A stretch of 64,000 nt of DNA, from positions 54,709,762 to 54,773,761 of the forward strand of contig NC_053042.1 of the NCBI RefSeq assembly GCF_003473485.1. Direction: 5' to 3'. Each line of letters opens with the position of its first letter. The stretch's first letter is position 1. Positions 47,929 to 57,970 of this stretch are shown one piece after another. Position numbers and translations under genes: made by a program. The notes under the pieces are model-generated. The model was not told where the DNA came from. It made no database searches and saw only the letters and a program-made list of their open reading frames with translations. This stretch comes from Medicago truncatula (taxonomy: Eukaryota; Streptophyta; Magnoliopsida; Fabales; Fabaceae).

Positions 47929-48811
47929 CACTGTGTTTGGTTGAGATGAAAAAGAGAGGAGAGAAGTTGGCGAGAGAGAAATTGAAGAGAGATAGCTAAT
48001 TTCTCTCGTTTGGTTTGCAAAGAATCTGTGGAGAGAGATTATAAAAATGCGGGCCCCGCTGCCTTTTTATCTCCTCGCTGATATGCGAAGAAAGACAGAA
48101 GAAACTCACTCTGCTCTTCAGTTTCCTATATTACCCTTGTTCTTGTCCTATTTATTCATGTTTTTTTTTTCCCATCTTTGTTGCTCTTGTGCCACCATGC
48201 TGAACAACCACTTTGTTATGTGCTGTTTTTTCAATTTTAATTCTGATCTTTTCTTGGGTGGACCTGCGTTGAGAATAATTTTTTGGATGATTTTGTTTAT
48301 TAATTATGACCCTGAAATTCAAGTTTAAAGCCACAATTTAATTTGTTACAACTATGGGGGCTGGGGACAACAATATACAACATGTGTGGGAGAGGAGAGA
48401 TCAGGATGGCAGGGTCGGTTAGCAATGGTTATGGAAGGAGATAAGAAACTAAGAAAGGGAAAGATGTTCGCTTCCAAAATAAAATTAAAATATTATTAGC
48501 CAAATCAATCAATATAATAATTAGTTAAATGAATCTAACTATTTTGTACAAAAAAACTTAATTTAATTATTTAAGCTATTCAACATTTAAAAAAAAAAAC
48601 AAATCAAATCTAGAATTAATCATTTTTGTACTCAAGGATATTTTTGTACTTTTAGATATAATCAACACTTCTCTCTTCTCTATTTCTTTTCTCTTTATTT
48701 TATACCAAACAATCCATCAAATATACCATATTTCTCACATATTTCTCTCTTCTCTTATTCTCTCTTACCAACTTCTCTCTTTACAATTTCTCTTCTATAC
48801 CAAACACACCC
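47929..48811. mobile_element. PIF/Harbinger-like or related element, about 880 bp
   Basis: The ends CACTGTGTTTGGTTGAGATG and, inverted, GGGTGTGTTTGGTATAGAAG continue as matching purine-rich GAGAGAAGTTGG blocks. TAA on both sides (47926-47928, 48812-48814) fits a 3-bp target duplication. The interior is GC-richer (48040-48430) with an open frame 48047-48328 that I do not recognise; it may be captured sequence. Confidence 0.6.
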
Positions 48812-48814
48812 TAA

Positions 48815-49960
48815 TGATTGTGGTATTACACTCCCCTCCTCTTTGGTTTTAAAACTCACATTTCCCTCCTTTGAGAGATAATAATATAATATATCTAATC
48901 CACTTTAAATTTTTCAATAAAGTTTAAATCAAATTCTATTAGAATTTTTTTAATTACTTTAATACCCTTTTGCCTACTGCCGTCAACATCACTCCACATG
49001 CTTATCTCAAAAAAAAAAAACATCATCAGTCATCACAAGATACAAAAGTTGAAGACAATTGCTAATTATGTCATTTATTCTCTTCAATTAATTACTTGGA
49101 CATGCGTTGAAATTGGGATACACTTGCCTTTCTTCACTGATTCATCTTTCATAGTTCCCACCTCTTTTAAGAGGAAAAAAATAAAGAGAAAGATGCACAC
49201 AAATAGGCATAGGGTGATTAGTTTAGAGGTCAATTAAACGAATGAAAGATGAAAACATGGGCAAGGAAAAGGGTATTATAGTAATAAACTTGGTGTTTAA
49301 TGGAGATTGACTACCAAATTTCAATGTTAAGCTGTTAACCCTTAATCCCTAGCTTATTAAAAAGCATATGCAGGATTGACATAATATCCTCTAAAAAAAC
49401 ACTCACATAACAAACGGGTTAATATTTTTACCATGTAATTAACTCATTTTTATTCTTTAAAGTATCACCACCAGATAGTAAGAGTGTTTGCGGTCTGGTC
49501 TGGATCATTTTTTGGCAAAAAATCAACCGATTCAAAATAAAAATTATATGCGGTTTGAATTATTGTTTTTAAAAATCTAATCCGATCCAAGTATATGCAG
49601 TTTTATTTGAATGGATTTTTGAAAATCCAAAATCTAACATTTAATTTTTTTATTAATATGGAAATCCAAAATCTAACATTTAATTTTTTTTATTAATATT
49701 AATGTTACACATACATAGTCTAAAATTGAGATTATTATGCTTTATAAAGAGGTTTATAACAAGCCACGATGAACTAGTATCTACAAGGGAAAGAGATGCT
49801 TAAACCACAAGAATGGTATACATGTTCACACCTCACACGTTTTCCACAATTGCCCAAAGGTTCTGCCGTCAAGACACAATGATTAAATCTCTAGGATTCT
49901 GATTGGGAAATGCTGTGATCTATATAGTCAAAATCATCAATTGGAGTTCTGAACAAAATT
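48815..49960. other. intergenic, one short tandem repeat
   Basis: No gene recognised. At about 49624-49706 the block GGAAATCCAAAATCTAACAT plus TTAATTTTTT and TATTAATAT occurs twice in direct order. Confidence 0.5.
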
Positions 49961-49970
49961 AAGGTTAGTA

Positions 49971-50270
49971 CTCCCTCCGTCCTATAATAATTGAGTTATT
50001 TACAAAAAAAAAATATATATATATATTTTAAAATAATTGAGCTATTTCACTTTTTAATACAATATTAATTACTTTTTTTATTTATAATTTAAATTAATAC
50101 TACTTTCACAACTCCCAATTCAATATATTATACTTTACATTTATGATAAAAAAGAATGCACTAAACTTGATAAAGACATTCAAAACCATTTTTCTCTCTC
50201 TTTTATTTATACACTTTTCTTAATCTTAGTGAAATAAGAAAATAGCTCAGTTAAACTGGGAAAGAGGGAG
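49971..50270. mobile_element. Stowaway-type MITE (Tc1/mariner)
   Basis: Begins CTCCCTCCGTCCTATAATAA and ends AACTGGGAAAGAGGGAG, an inverted repeat of the classic CTCCCTCCGT type, flanked by TA on both sides (49969-49970, 50271-50272). Length 300 bp, non-coding. Confidence 0.85.
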
Positions 50271-50370
50271 TAACATTTAGAGTTAAAAGTAGGTTCATGA
50301 TTTACCATGATTAAAATTTAAACCATTGCTATGACCTCAACCACCGAGTGCGTGAACTTTTTTTTTGTGT

Positions 50371-50534
50371 TGCTAACAAGTGTTCTAAGGGTATTGTTTA
50401 AGGAATTTAGAAAAGAAAATTATGTCTTGAAAATACAAGTTAAACACTTGTTAAAGTCATAATCGTATAATCTCCGGTGCAAAAGTTGCTACTTTTATAT
50501 GCTTAAACAATGCCCTTAGAGCACTTGTTAGCAT
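50371..50534. mobile_element. MITE of the ATGCTAAC family
   Basis: TGCTAACAAGTGTTCTAAGG and, inverted, TGCTAACAAGTGCTCTAAGG form near-perfect inverted ends. Confidence 0.8.
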
Positions 50535-50602
50535 TTTTTTTATCTCTCTTGGTGAAAGCAAAACTTTAACATTTACAAGCAAATTGTCCATTTAAAAATA
50601 AA

Positions 50603-50926
50603 GGGTAATGTTAACTTGTGTCCTTGGGCACATGTTAAGAAACCTAAAAAAAGAAATATTCTCTAAAATATTGTGCATTTAATTGATTAAAAAATTAACG
50701 ATTAAATGTATTACACACATTCCAATAAATTATTTATATATTTGAAAAATAAAATGCACAAATCCCCGTGAGCTTAGCTCAGTTGGTAGGGATATTGTAT
50801 ATTATATGCAGGGGATGGGGTTCGAACCCCAGACATTCCACTTCTCCACAATTTAATTGTGTGAGCTCTAGCCACTAGGCTACTTGACCCAAAAAAAAAA
50901 AAAAAAAACACAAGTTAGCATTTTCC
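50603..50926. mobile_element. MITE of the ATGCTAAC family, split by a SINE
   Basis: The left end GGGTAATGTTAACTTGTGTC and the right end, inverted, GGAAAATGCTAACTTGTG belong together. The SINE 50764-50908 lies between them. Confidence 0.75.
50764..50908 (+). mobile_element. Best-preserved tRNA-derived SINE copy
   Basis: GAGCTTAGCTCAGTTGGTAG (box A), GGGGTTCGAACCCCAGACA (box B), then CCACTTCTCCACAATTTAAT, GTGTGAGCTCTAGCCACTAG and GCTACTTGACC, and an 18-base A tail. Flanks CACAAAT and CACAAGT give a 7-bp target duplication with one mismatch. It is a Pol III type element, not an intact tRNA. Confidence 0.8.
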
Positions 50927-52519
50927 TAAAATAAAAGGTATGCTAACAAGTAAAGTGTTCTAAGTGTTTTGTCAAAAAAAGAAAGTATTACAAGTGCATT
51001 AGTTAAAAAAACAAAAATTAGAAACTTTTTTATATTGAAAATTACAAATTTTAAACTTTTAAGAAATTGAATACACTATTTTTCACAACAATTTTTTTTA
51101 TTTGATTTACGTAACAAGTTCTCGATAAGACATTCTTTAACATTTTCACAAACTAATTGTTGTATGCAACTAACACCCGCGGTTGCATGGAAATTGCGAT
51201 TTGAATCCTCCACAGTATATTATTTTTATCTATTTCTTTTAATTACTCTCTCTTTTAGTTATCGGCTCATTTTTTTCAATTTTCTCTCAGCTTTGGCTCA
51301 CATTTTTTGTTGCTGAAGAGAGATACTTGTGGAAGAGGATTCAAAACCTTTTTGAGCTTTATTTTGAATGTCGGTAGTGAAAATAATACTAAAAAAAATT
51401 AAAAATCAATCTTCATAGCTTCAATCAAAGGAACCTAAATCCATTGTTTTGTTTGTTTTGTAACTTATGCTTGTAAGATTCAAGACCCATTGACATGGGT
51501 ATCGAAAATTCCTTATGCTTGTAACTTCACCTATTTCAACTCAATAATAATCTAACTTTTCTATTCCCATACTTAGCTACTAGTGATTCTTGAGGCTTTC
51601 CTAATCTCGGCATTCTCTGTTAATTAAAAAGACTCAAATCTGAAATTTCTTGAAAGCACAAATTTATTGGGTTTTTTTTAGAAATAAAAAAAAAATGTTG
51701 ATGACGAGTTTGGTGATTTTTTTAACCGTTATCCAAAACCACCATCATCGCACAACAAGAGTGAGAAAACAGGATATGAGACAAGTGTGAGCCATAATGG
51801 AGAAGAAGGTGTGAAATATATGGTGCAGACATACCATCATAAAATGTGTGCACCTCTTTAATCTAATGGTCAAAAAAAAACTTTCCCATCATGGAAAATA
51901 ACTTCCCATTCCCATGCTAAACTTCACCTAAAAGTATTATTTTAAATTGGATCTTCTTTAATTTATGTCCACTTCAATGTTCAACCTTTCGCGTTCAACT
52001 TACCTTGACATTATTTTTTAACTAACTACTCCCTTCGTCTCGCAATAGAGAAAATCTTGCATGGTCACAAGCTTTTAGACATATTATTTAGGCGCACACA
52101 CATAAAAATACATTTTATTTCATTATTTAAAAAATAAACAGTACACTATTTAATTATTTTCTCTTTCTACCTTTTCTCAATTATGTATGTGTGTCTAAAT
52201 TTAGTGTCCAAATACTTGTGTCCAAGTAAGTATTTTCCCTTGCAATAATCATTTTACAATTCTTCCATGTGAGATTTGACAATGTCTCTTAAAGTTACAA
52301 AGATAATCTCTTCCCACTAAGTTGACACCTCTTAGACTTATTCCTTATATTTTGATAGGATAAAGTATTACACCACATACTTTTACTTACTTTTACTTTG
52401 ACAAGAAAATACTAATCGAACAAAAATCATTAATTAGGAAATTCAGTTATATTTTATTCCATGAGAAGATTTTTATTTGAGTAATGCGACAATTATATAA
52501 TTTTACTAATTTAATAATG
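50927..52519. other. intergenic, no gene seen
   Basis: Possibly another ATGCTAAC-type fragment at 50940-50995. ACTCCCTTCGTCTCGCAATA at 52027-52046 resembles a lone Stowaway end with no clear partner. No coding sequence recognised. Confidence 0.4.
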
Positions 52520-53417
52520 TTTTTTTTTGAACAGGCAAAAATGAGATATATTAATACGGACACCGTAATTGTTACCGCACAAGATGTGCCAAACAATCAC
52601 AAAAATGTCAAGGTCCAAACAAAATTACAAACAAATCAGTTAAATACCCAGACATAAAAGCGGGCTCGACCACCACTGATGAGTGCCAAAACTAAATACA
52701 ACATTACTAGCCTTTAACCACCACAACGAAGTTGATTTCACTTTATCTAGCAATTGTGGCACAATACTTTGTCTATTTCTAAAAAGCCTATCATTCCTTT
52801 CATTCCACAACACCGAAACACAAAGCAACCAAATCAAGTGGAAGAAAGACCGTCGCCCTCTCGAACAACCTGCATAATTAATAAATTGCTCAAAATGATC
52901 TGAAGTTGATCGAGAGTCGACACCTACCACGCCTAACCAATCCCGCACCATCGGCCATAATGCACCAAAAGTTGCACAAGACAAAAACAAATGAGAAACA
53001 TCTTCGACAATCCCACATCCAGAAACACATAACCGCTCCTCCACAGATAGAATGCCACGATTTGCCAAATTAAGTTTTGTAGGTAACCGATCCCTCAGAA
53101 GTCGCCAAGCAAGGATAGATACTTTGAGAGGAACCTGTTTATGCCAAATTAAGTCCATATTATGGTGTAACTGGGGCTGCTCCTGTGATGTCAGCATGTC
53201 ATAGACTCCACGTACAGAATACCCATCATCATGATTAGGTAACCAGAGCCATCTGTCTATCACTGATTCCTGTCGGAGCTTTGAAGAAGGAAAGTGCATA
53301 GACAGGTAGAGCAGTCAGGACGGACTTTAGTAGAATCAAACGACCACCGAAAGATAGGAACCGACTTTGCCAACCAGACAATCTAGATTTAATAATGTGA
53401 ACGGATTTATGCGAGTC
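52520..53417 (-). mobile_element. 5'-truncated, internally deleted LINE (non-LTR retrotransposon)
   Basis: On the minus strand, 53417 to about 53285 encodes HIIKSRLSGWQSRFLSFGGR then LILLKSVLTALPVYALSFFK, the end of the reverse-transcriptase domain. It shifts abruptly to a frame (53299-52640) with VPLKVSILAWRLLRDRLPTK, NLANRGI and CGIVEDVSHLFLSC, the zinc-binding zf-RVT domain that ends plant LINE ORF2. About 100 residues between them are missing. The low-coordinate end is a T-run (52520-52528), i.e. the poly(A) tail on the minus strand. Inactive. Confidence 0.88.
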
Positions 53418-54087
53418 CAGGTACTTAAAAATGTTTATTTTATTATATGTGTTAATAATTTTACTAAATCCAATTAATTTTATCCGCATGCGCATCTATT
53501 AATTTATAGGTACTTAAAATATGATTTATTTTATTTTATTCATGTGTGTATTGGATATTTGTTTTTGATATAAGTTGTGTATTGGAATTTGCTTTGTTTT
53601 TCCTGCCGCTGTTATGTATTTCTTCTGTTTGCTGCACATCGGTTTCTTTGATTTTGATAACCATTAGGCATTGTTCCTAATTTTATTTAGCACACTATTG
53701 AGAGATTATATTTTATCTCTTTTATTTTAAATTGTATTTTTGTTGATAAAATAATGAATCTTTTTTATTTCGATTTATAACTTTTTATATATATTATGTC
53801 ATATGTGAATTTACGATAAAAAATTTGCTCAAATTTTATAAAATTTTTGGCTCCACCACATAGGTCGGATGTGAAAAGGCTTTACCACTGCACCATCATG
53901 TTTGTTGTATAACAGTCTAAAATATACTATACATGTATGTAAGGGTACCCTATATGTAGCAGAGTTATATTTACAAATTATTTTTGAAAGAACATACTAA
54001 TTTTTATTTTATTTTTTTGAAAGTAAAGAACATACTAATGTTATGTTTAAAAAAATATTATTATTACATATTATAATTTTTTTTTTG

Positions 54088-54370
54088 GGTTAATTAAGTT
54101 TTTAGTCCCTATAAATATTCACAGTTTTGTTTTTAGTCTCTACAAAATAAAATCACACTTTTTAGTCCTTCTGACATTTTCCTTAAGTATTTTAGGGACC
54201 AAAACTGTTGATGAATTTTTTTTACAGAGACTAAAAGTGCTGATGGAAAAATTTATAAGGACTAAAAATTCTAATGAAAAATTTTATAGGGACTAAAAAG
54301 TGTGATTTTATTTTGTAGGGACTAAAAACAGAACTGTGAATATTTATAGAAACAAAAAACTTAATTAACC
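54088..54370. mobile_element. MITE with long inverted repeats (MULE-like)
   Basis: GGTTAATTAAGTTTTTAGTC and, inverted, GGTTAATTAAGTTTTTTGTT, with TAAATATTCACAG on both arms. Inserted in a T-run, so the target duplication (TTTTTTTTG/T) is uninformative. Confidence 0.75.
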
Positions 54371-56770
54371 TTTTTTTTTCTTTCTTCAGGGAATCTATTT
54401 ATTTGCAAATTAAGTGATTTATAACATGTTATAGTAATAGTTAACTTTTAAATATAAATCATCTAGTTAAGTTCAATTCAATGTAAAGTTATATGACCGA
54501 ATCATTCGGTACAATCTGATTCAGTGATGCAGTTCGACCAATGATTTAGTGGTTCGACCAATAATTCAATGACTTGGTATTTTTACCGAGTCGATCACGG
54601 AACTAGTTTTTAAAACTATGCTAGAAACTTGTGGCTATAAGACAATCTGCTATTTCTTAGCATAATCATCTGATAAAAAAAAAAAAAAAAGGGATCATTC
54701 TAAACAAGTTAGTCAACAAATCATCTTATTATCAGCTGAGCAAACTAAAAATTAAAGAAGCAAAAGGCTATAATCATCTTAACACACGACTTGTTAACTG
54801 AGCACTAAATTTTGCACCACGACTACAATACTAATTATAACATTCTTTGCAATAATTAAACAAAAAGGGTTCAAAAGAATACGTATTTCTTGTCAAAAGA
54901 AAAAGAAGTATTTAGCCATAAATGTATATATTGTTATATTTATATCTTTTCAGATCAGTTTGTTTAAATGTTTATCGCATAAATGATGGATGGCTACGTT
55001 GATTCATTTTGCAATTGACACCAAATCAAAGAACTCAAGGTCATTGTGGTGATTATAGTTGAATAATATGCTAAAGTGAGGCGTTGAATAATTGAATTAA
55101 CCTTAGAGCATTTGCCTCTAGAGTAAATTTATGGCCCCCCTGCCTTAGGGACATGATAGAACTGTGTTAAAGATAGATTCTCACCGTCATTGGCAATAAT
55201 GAAGCATTAGGCCAAAAACCTCTTAAACATATATAATTACAAGCACAAGTCAGAAAGGCAATTAACAATGTAAAAAAAAGGTGCAATTGAGAAAAAATAT
55301 ATTCCCTTTAGAATTTAGAATTATTGCAAAAACCTTTGATGTTGATCCAAAAACCAATATTAAATTCATTTGCTAATATTTTTTGTCCTACTCCTCAAAC
55401 TCTCTTTTGTACGTATGCTTCTTCCTATTCACACCCGTTGTACTTTTGCACCGCTTAATAAAACCCTAACACAACCAATTTTATTCTTCCCATGCAACAT
55501 TTTTAGCTATCTGATAGGGCCACAAATATACGGCTATGTTGGTTTTAGTATAAAAAATATCGCATCCACAGAGATCAATTTAACAAGTACTGCTTCTTAT
55601 TGTTTCTATGTTTATCTAAGGCAAAACTCAAAATAGTTGGGTTTCACGCGTAAAATAAAAATAGATTTTCATTAAAATTGATGGGTAGTGTGCTCGTGAT
55701 TTTCGAATATCAAACCATTAATTGATTCGAATCGTCAATCTTTGAACTCTCAACTTTTATTCGTGGGAAGGGAAAACGTGAGTAAAAACCCTTGAGACTT
55801 TGGATTTTGGGGTTAATTACGCGAAGGGAAGATGCTAGCACCCTAAACGTCTACGGTACTCCATAGGAACCTCTTGCCTAATTTATCTTGTGCTAAATTA
55901 ATTTGCTTATTTAAAAATTATTGCCTAAAAGTCTAAGTGAAAGAATGGGGGGAGAAGAAGTATGTTTTTGGTTATTTTTATTTGATTTGGAAGGATTAAC
56001 TTCTTTGGCTACATACCCTTAAAAGAAAGGGATCAAAACCAATGTAGTTCACCTAAAAAGGTTCTTTTTGGTGGGTTAGATTGATTTTAACAATTTTGGA
56101 AAACAGGTTTTAAGAAGAGATTAGAGGCCTCAAGGCATGAGAGAAAATAAGATGAGGTTGGTCAAATTTTAATTACAAGAAACTCAAGTCTAATATGGAT
56201 ATTAAATTGATTAAGCATTTGATTGAGAAAATAAAAGGAAAACACTTGGGGTTAAAGTCCAAGGTTTATTAAGAAAATATTTTTGACGTTTTGCATATTT
56301 GATTTTTTTGGAAAATGATTTTTCTAAGTTAAACGCAACGACGTAACGTAATAAAAAAAGCGAGAAATTTACAAAGGACGTTGGATCCCAAGCAAACTCT
56401 CAAGTAAGTGAACCTAAAATTACTAATAGTTTGATTTTAAGAAAAAATTTAAGTCTAATCATTAACCTAATAGTCACTAACTCATTTCGGTCCTCGATCA
56501 CAGTTATGACTTAAAACGGTAAAAATAAAGTGTGGTGTCGGTGCCACTTCTCATTTATGGATATTTACAAGGGACCTAGATACATGCTAAAGTCTCAAGA
56601 GAAAATAAACGACAAGAAAAATAAAGTGCACAAATTAAATTACATCAATTCCTAAATACACACTAAAAATTAATGACAAGAAATTAAAATATGCATGAAA
56701 TGATTCTAAATAATAATGCAATTATAAAGTAAAAACAATAAAAAAACAGTAAATAACAATTAAAAAAAAA
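54371..56770. other. gene-poor; likely LTR-derived remnant at about 55640-56560
   Basis: No gene recognised. 55780-55880 contains AATTACGCGAAGGGAAGATG and CTAGCACCCTAAACGTCTAC, wording I associate with LTRs of legume Ty3/gypsy (Ogre-like) elements. No paired LTR or coding region is present. Confidence 0.4.
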
Positions 56771-57176
56771 GGCAAATTCTATGGTACACCTAATATATTT
56801 GAGTGTACCGGTACACCACTCTTTAAATTAATAGTTAAATAAGTTATTTTTTGAAGAAAAATATTATTTTTTATCATTTATAATTATAATAACTAAATCT
56901 TATTCATCAAAAATGTCAACAAAATAAAATTATTATTTTTTGAATATTTATCACTAATAATCGAGAACATTCATTATTTTTTATGATAATATGTAAAAAA
57001 AATTACTATAATTCTTATAAACAATGAAATGATGTTTTTTCTTATGAAATAATGTTCTATAAAATATAAATATTGAAAAATAATGTTTATTACATAAAAA
57101 ATGATCGTTAATTTATTTAATTATGAAGCAGGAGTACCGGTACATCTCACTTTGTGATTGTACCGTAGAAGTTTCC
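56771..57176 (-). mobile_element. MITE, copy B of the GGTACACC family
   Basis: Inverted relative to 5371-5742: it begins GGCAAATTCTATGGTACACC and ends TGTACCGTAGAAGTTTCC. Internal blocks (ATTATTTTTTGAAGAAAAAT, AATTATAATAACTAAATCTT, AACAATGAAATGATGTTTTT) correspond to the inverse of copy A. Flanks TTAAAAAAA on both sides allow a 9-bp duplication. Confidence 0.8.
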
Positions 57177-57667
57177 TTAAAAAAATCACAATATTTTTGT
57201 AAATTTTAGAGAAATATTTTTTAAATAAAAGAGGTGCAGAAAGTAAAAACAGTGGTTAAAATAGTAAAACTGTAGAGAAAAATTAAAGGAAAATTTGTGC
57301 TTAGACTGGACAAATCTGGACCATCAGATGAATCAGAAGGTGTAGATCTGACTCCAGGGAAACTCATCACAGCCGCAGGATCAAAAGATCCAAAGGTCAG
57401 AAACGGAAGAATATAGAGACCGTCAGATGATAGATGGGATGGTTTAAAAAACGGTGCATAACAAGAAGGATGAGCAGGCGCGCATATTTGAACAAAATAG
57501 AAGCATCATCGGCCGTTGGATTTCAGATCGAACGGCCTAGCCCTGAGGATGCATAGAAACACCAAGAATTTGCATACGTTGGATTAAAATAAACAAATAC
57601 ACTATAAAAGCAAATTATACTAAGGAAAAACATAAACTAAAAAGGTTTTTTCTAAATTACCTTTGAA
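57177..57667. other. intergenic, no gene seen
   Basis: Includes a moderately GC-rich part (57300-57550) with several GATCYRGA-type words. No reading frame or motif was recognised. It may belong to the same LTR remnant as 55640-56560, interrupted by the MITE. Confidence 0.35.
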
Positions 57668-57830
57668 GAATGGTGGGTAATTTACCAACCAACCAATGAA
57701 AATGAGCAATTTGTTGGTAGGGTCAAGATAGATCATGGATACCACTTAAAAATGTGCTTATGTGGTTAATGTGTATTAGTTGAGGTAAATTATCCACCAT
57801 TCTTCCATGGGTACCCTAGTTGTCACCAAC
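57668..57830 (-). mobile_element. MITE copy with complete inverted repeats (GAATGGTGGGTAATTTACC family)
   Basis: GAATGGTGGGTAATTTACC (57668-57686) and GGTAAATTATCCACCATTC (57784-57802) form a 19-bp inverted repeat. The similarity to 46174-46316 continues outward through GGGTACCCTAGTTGTCACC. Confidence 0.75.
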
Positions 57831-57911
57831 TAAAAAACCTTTCTCTAAGTAAACCTTTAGAGAGAGATGCTTTGCAAAAAAGAGCTTCTTCTCCGATTGC
57901 CTACAATATTC

Positions 57912-57970
57912 CTGTGCGGTGGCTTGCCGGCCCAACAAGACGACGCCGCCGCGCCGGCGAACTCAACCGC
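57912..57970. other. Short GC-rich island
   Basis: GCGGTGGCTTGCCGGCCC and GACGACGCCGCCGCGCCGGC stand out in an otherwise AT-rich region. No open frame or splice structure is recognised around it. It may be the leader of a retroelement or a captured fragment. Confidence 0.5.

Noticed and set aside
50764-50836. tRNA gene
   Set aside because: Box A and box B are present but the cloverleaf is not complete and a SINE body and A tail follow.
52027-52240. Second Stowaway MITE
   Set aside because: Only the left-end wording is present; no inverted partner or TA pair could be defined.
52683-52877. Plus-strand frame inside the LINE
   Set aside because: Shadow of the zf-RVT coding strand.
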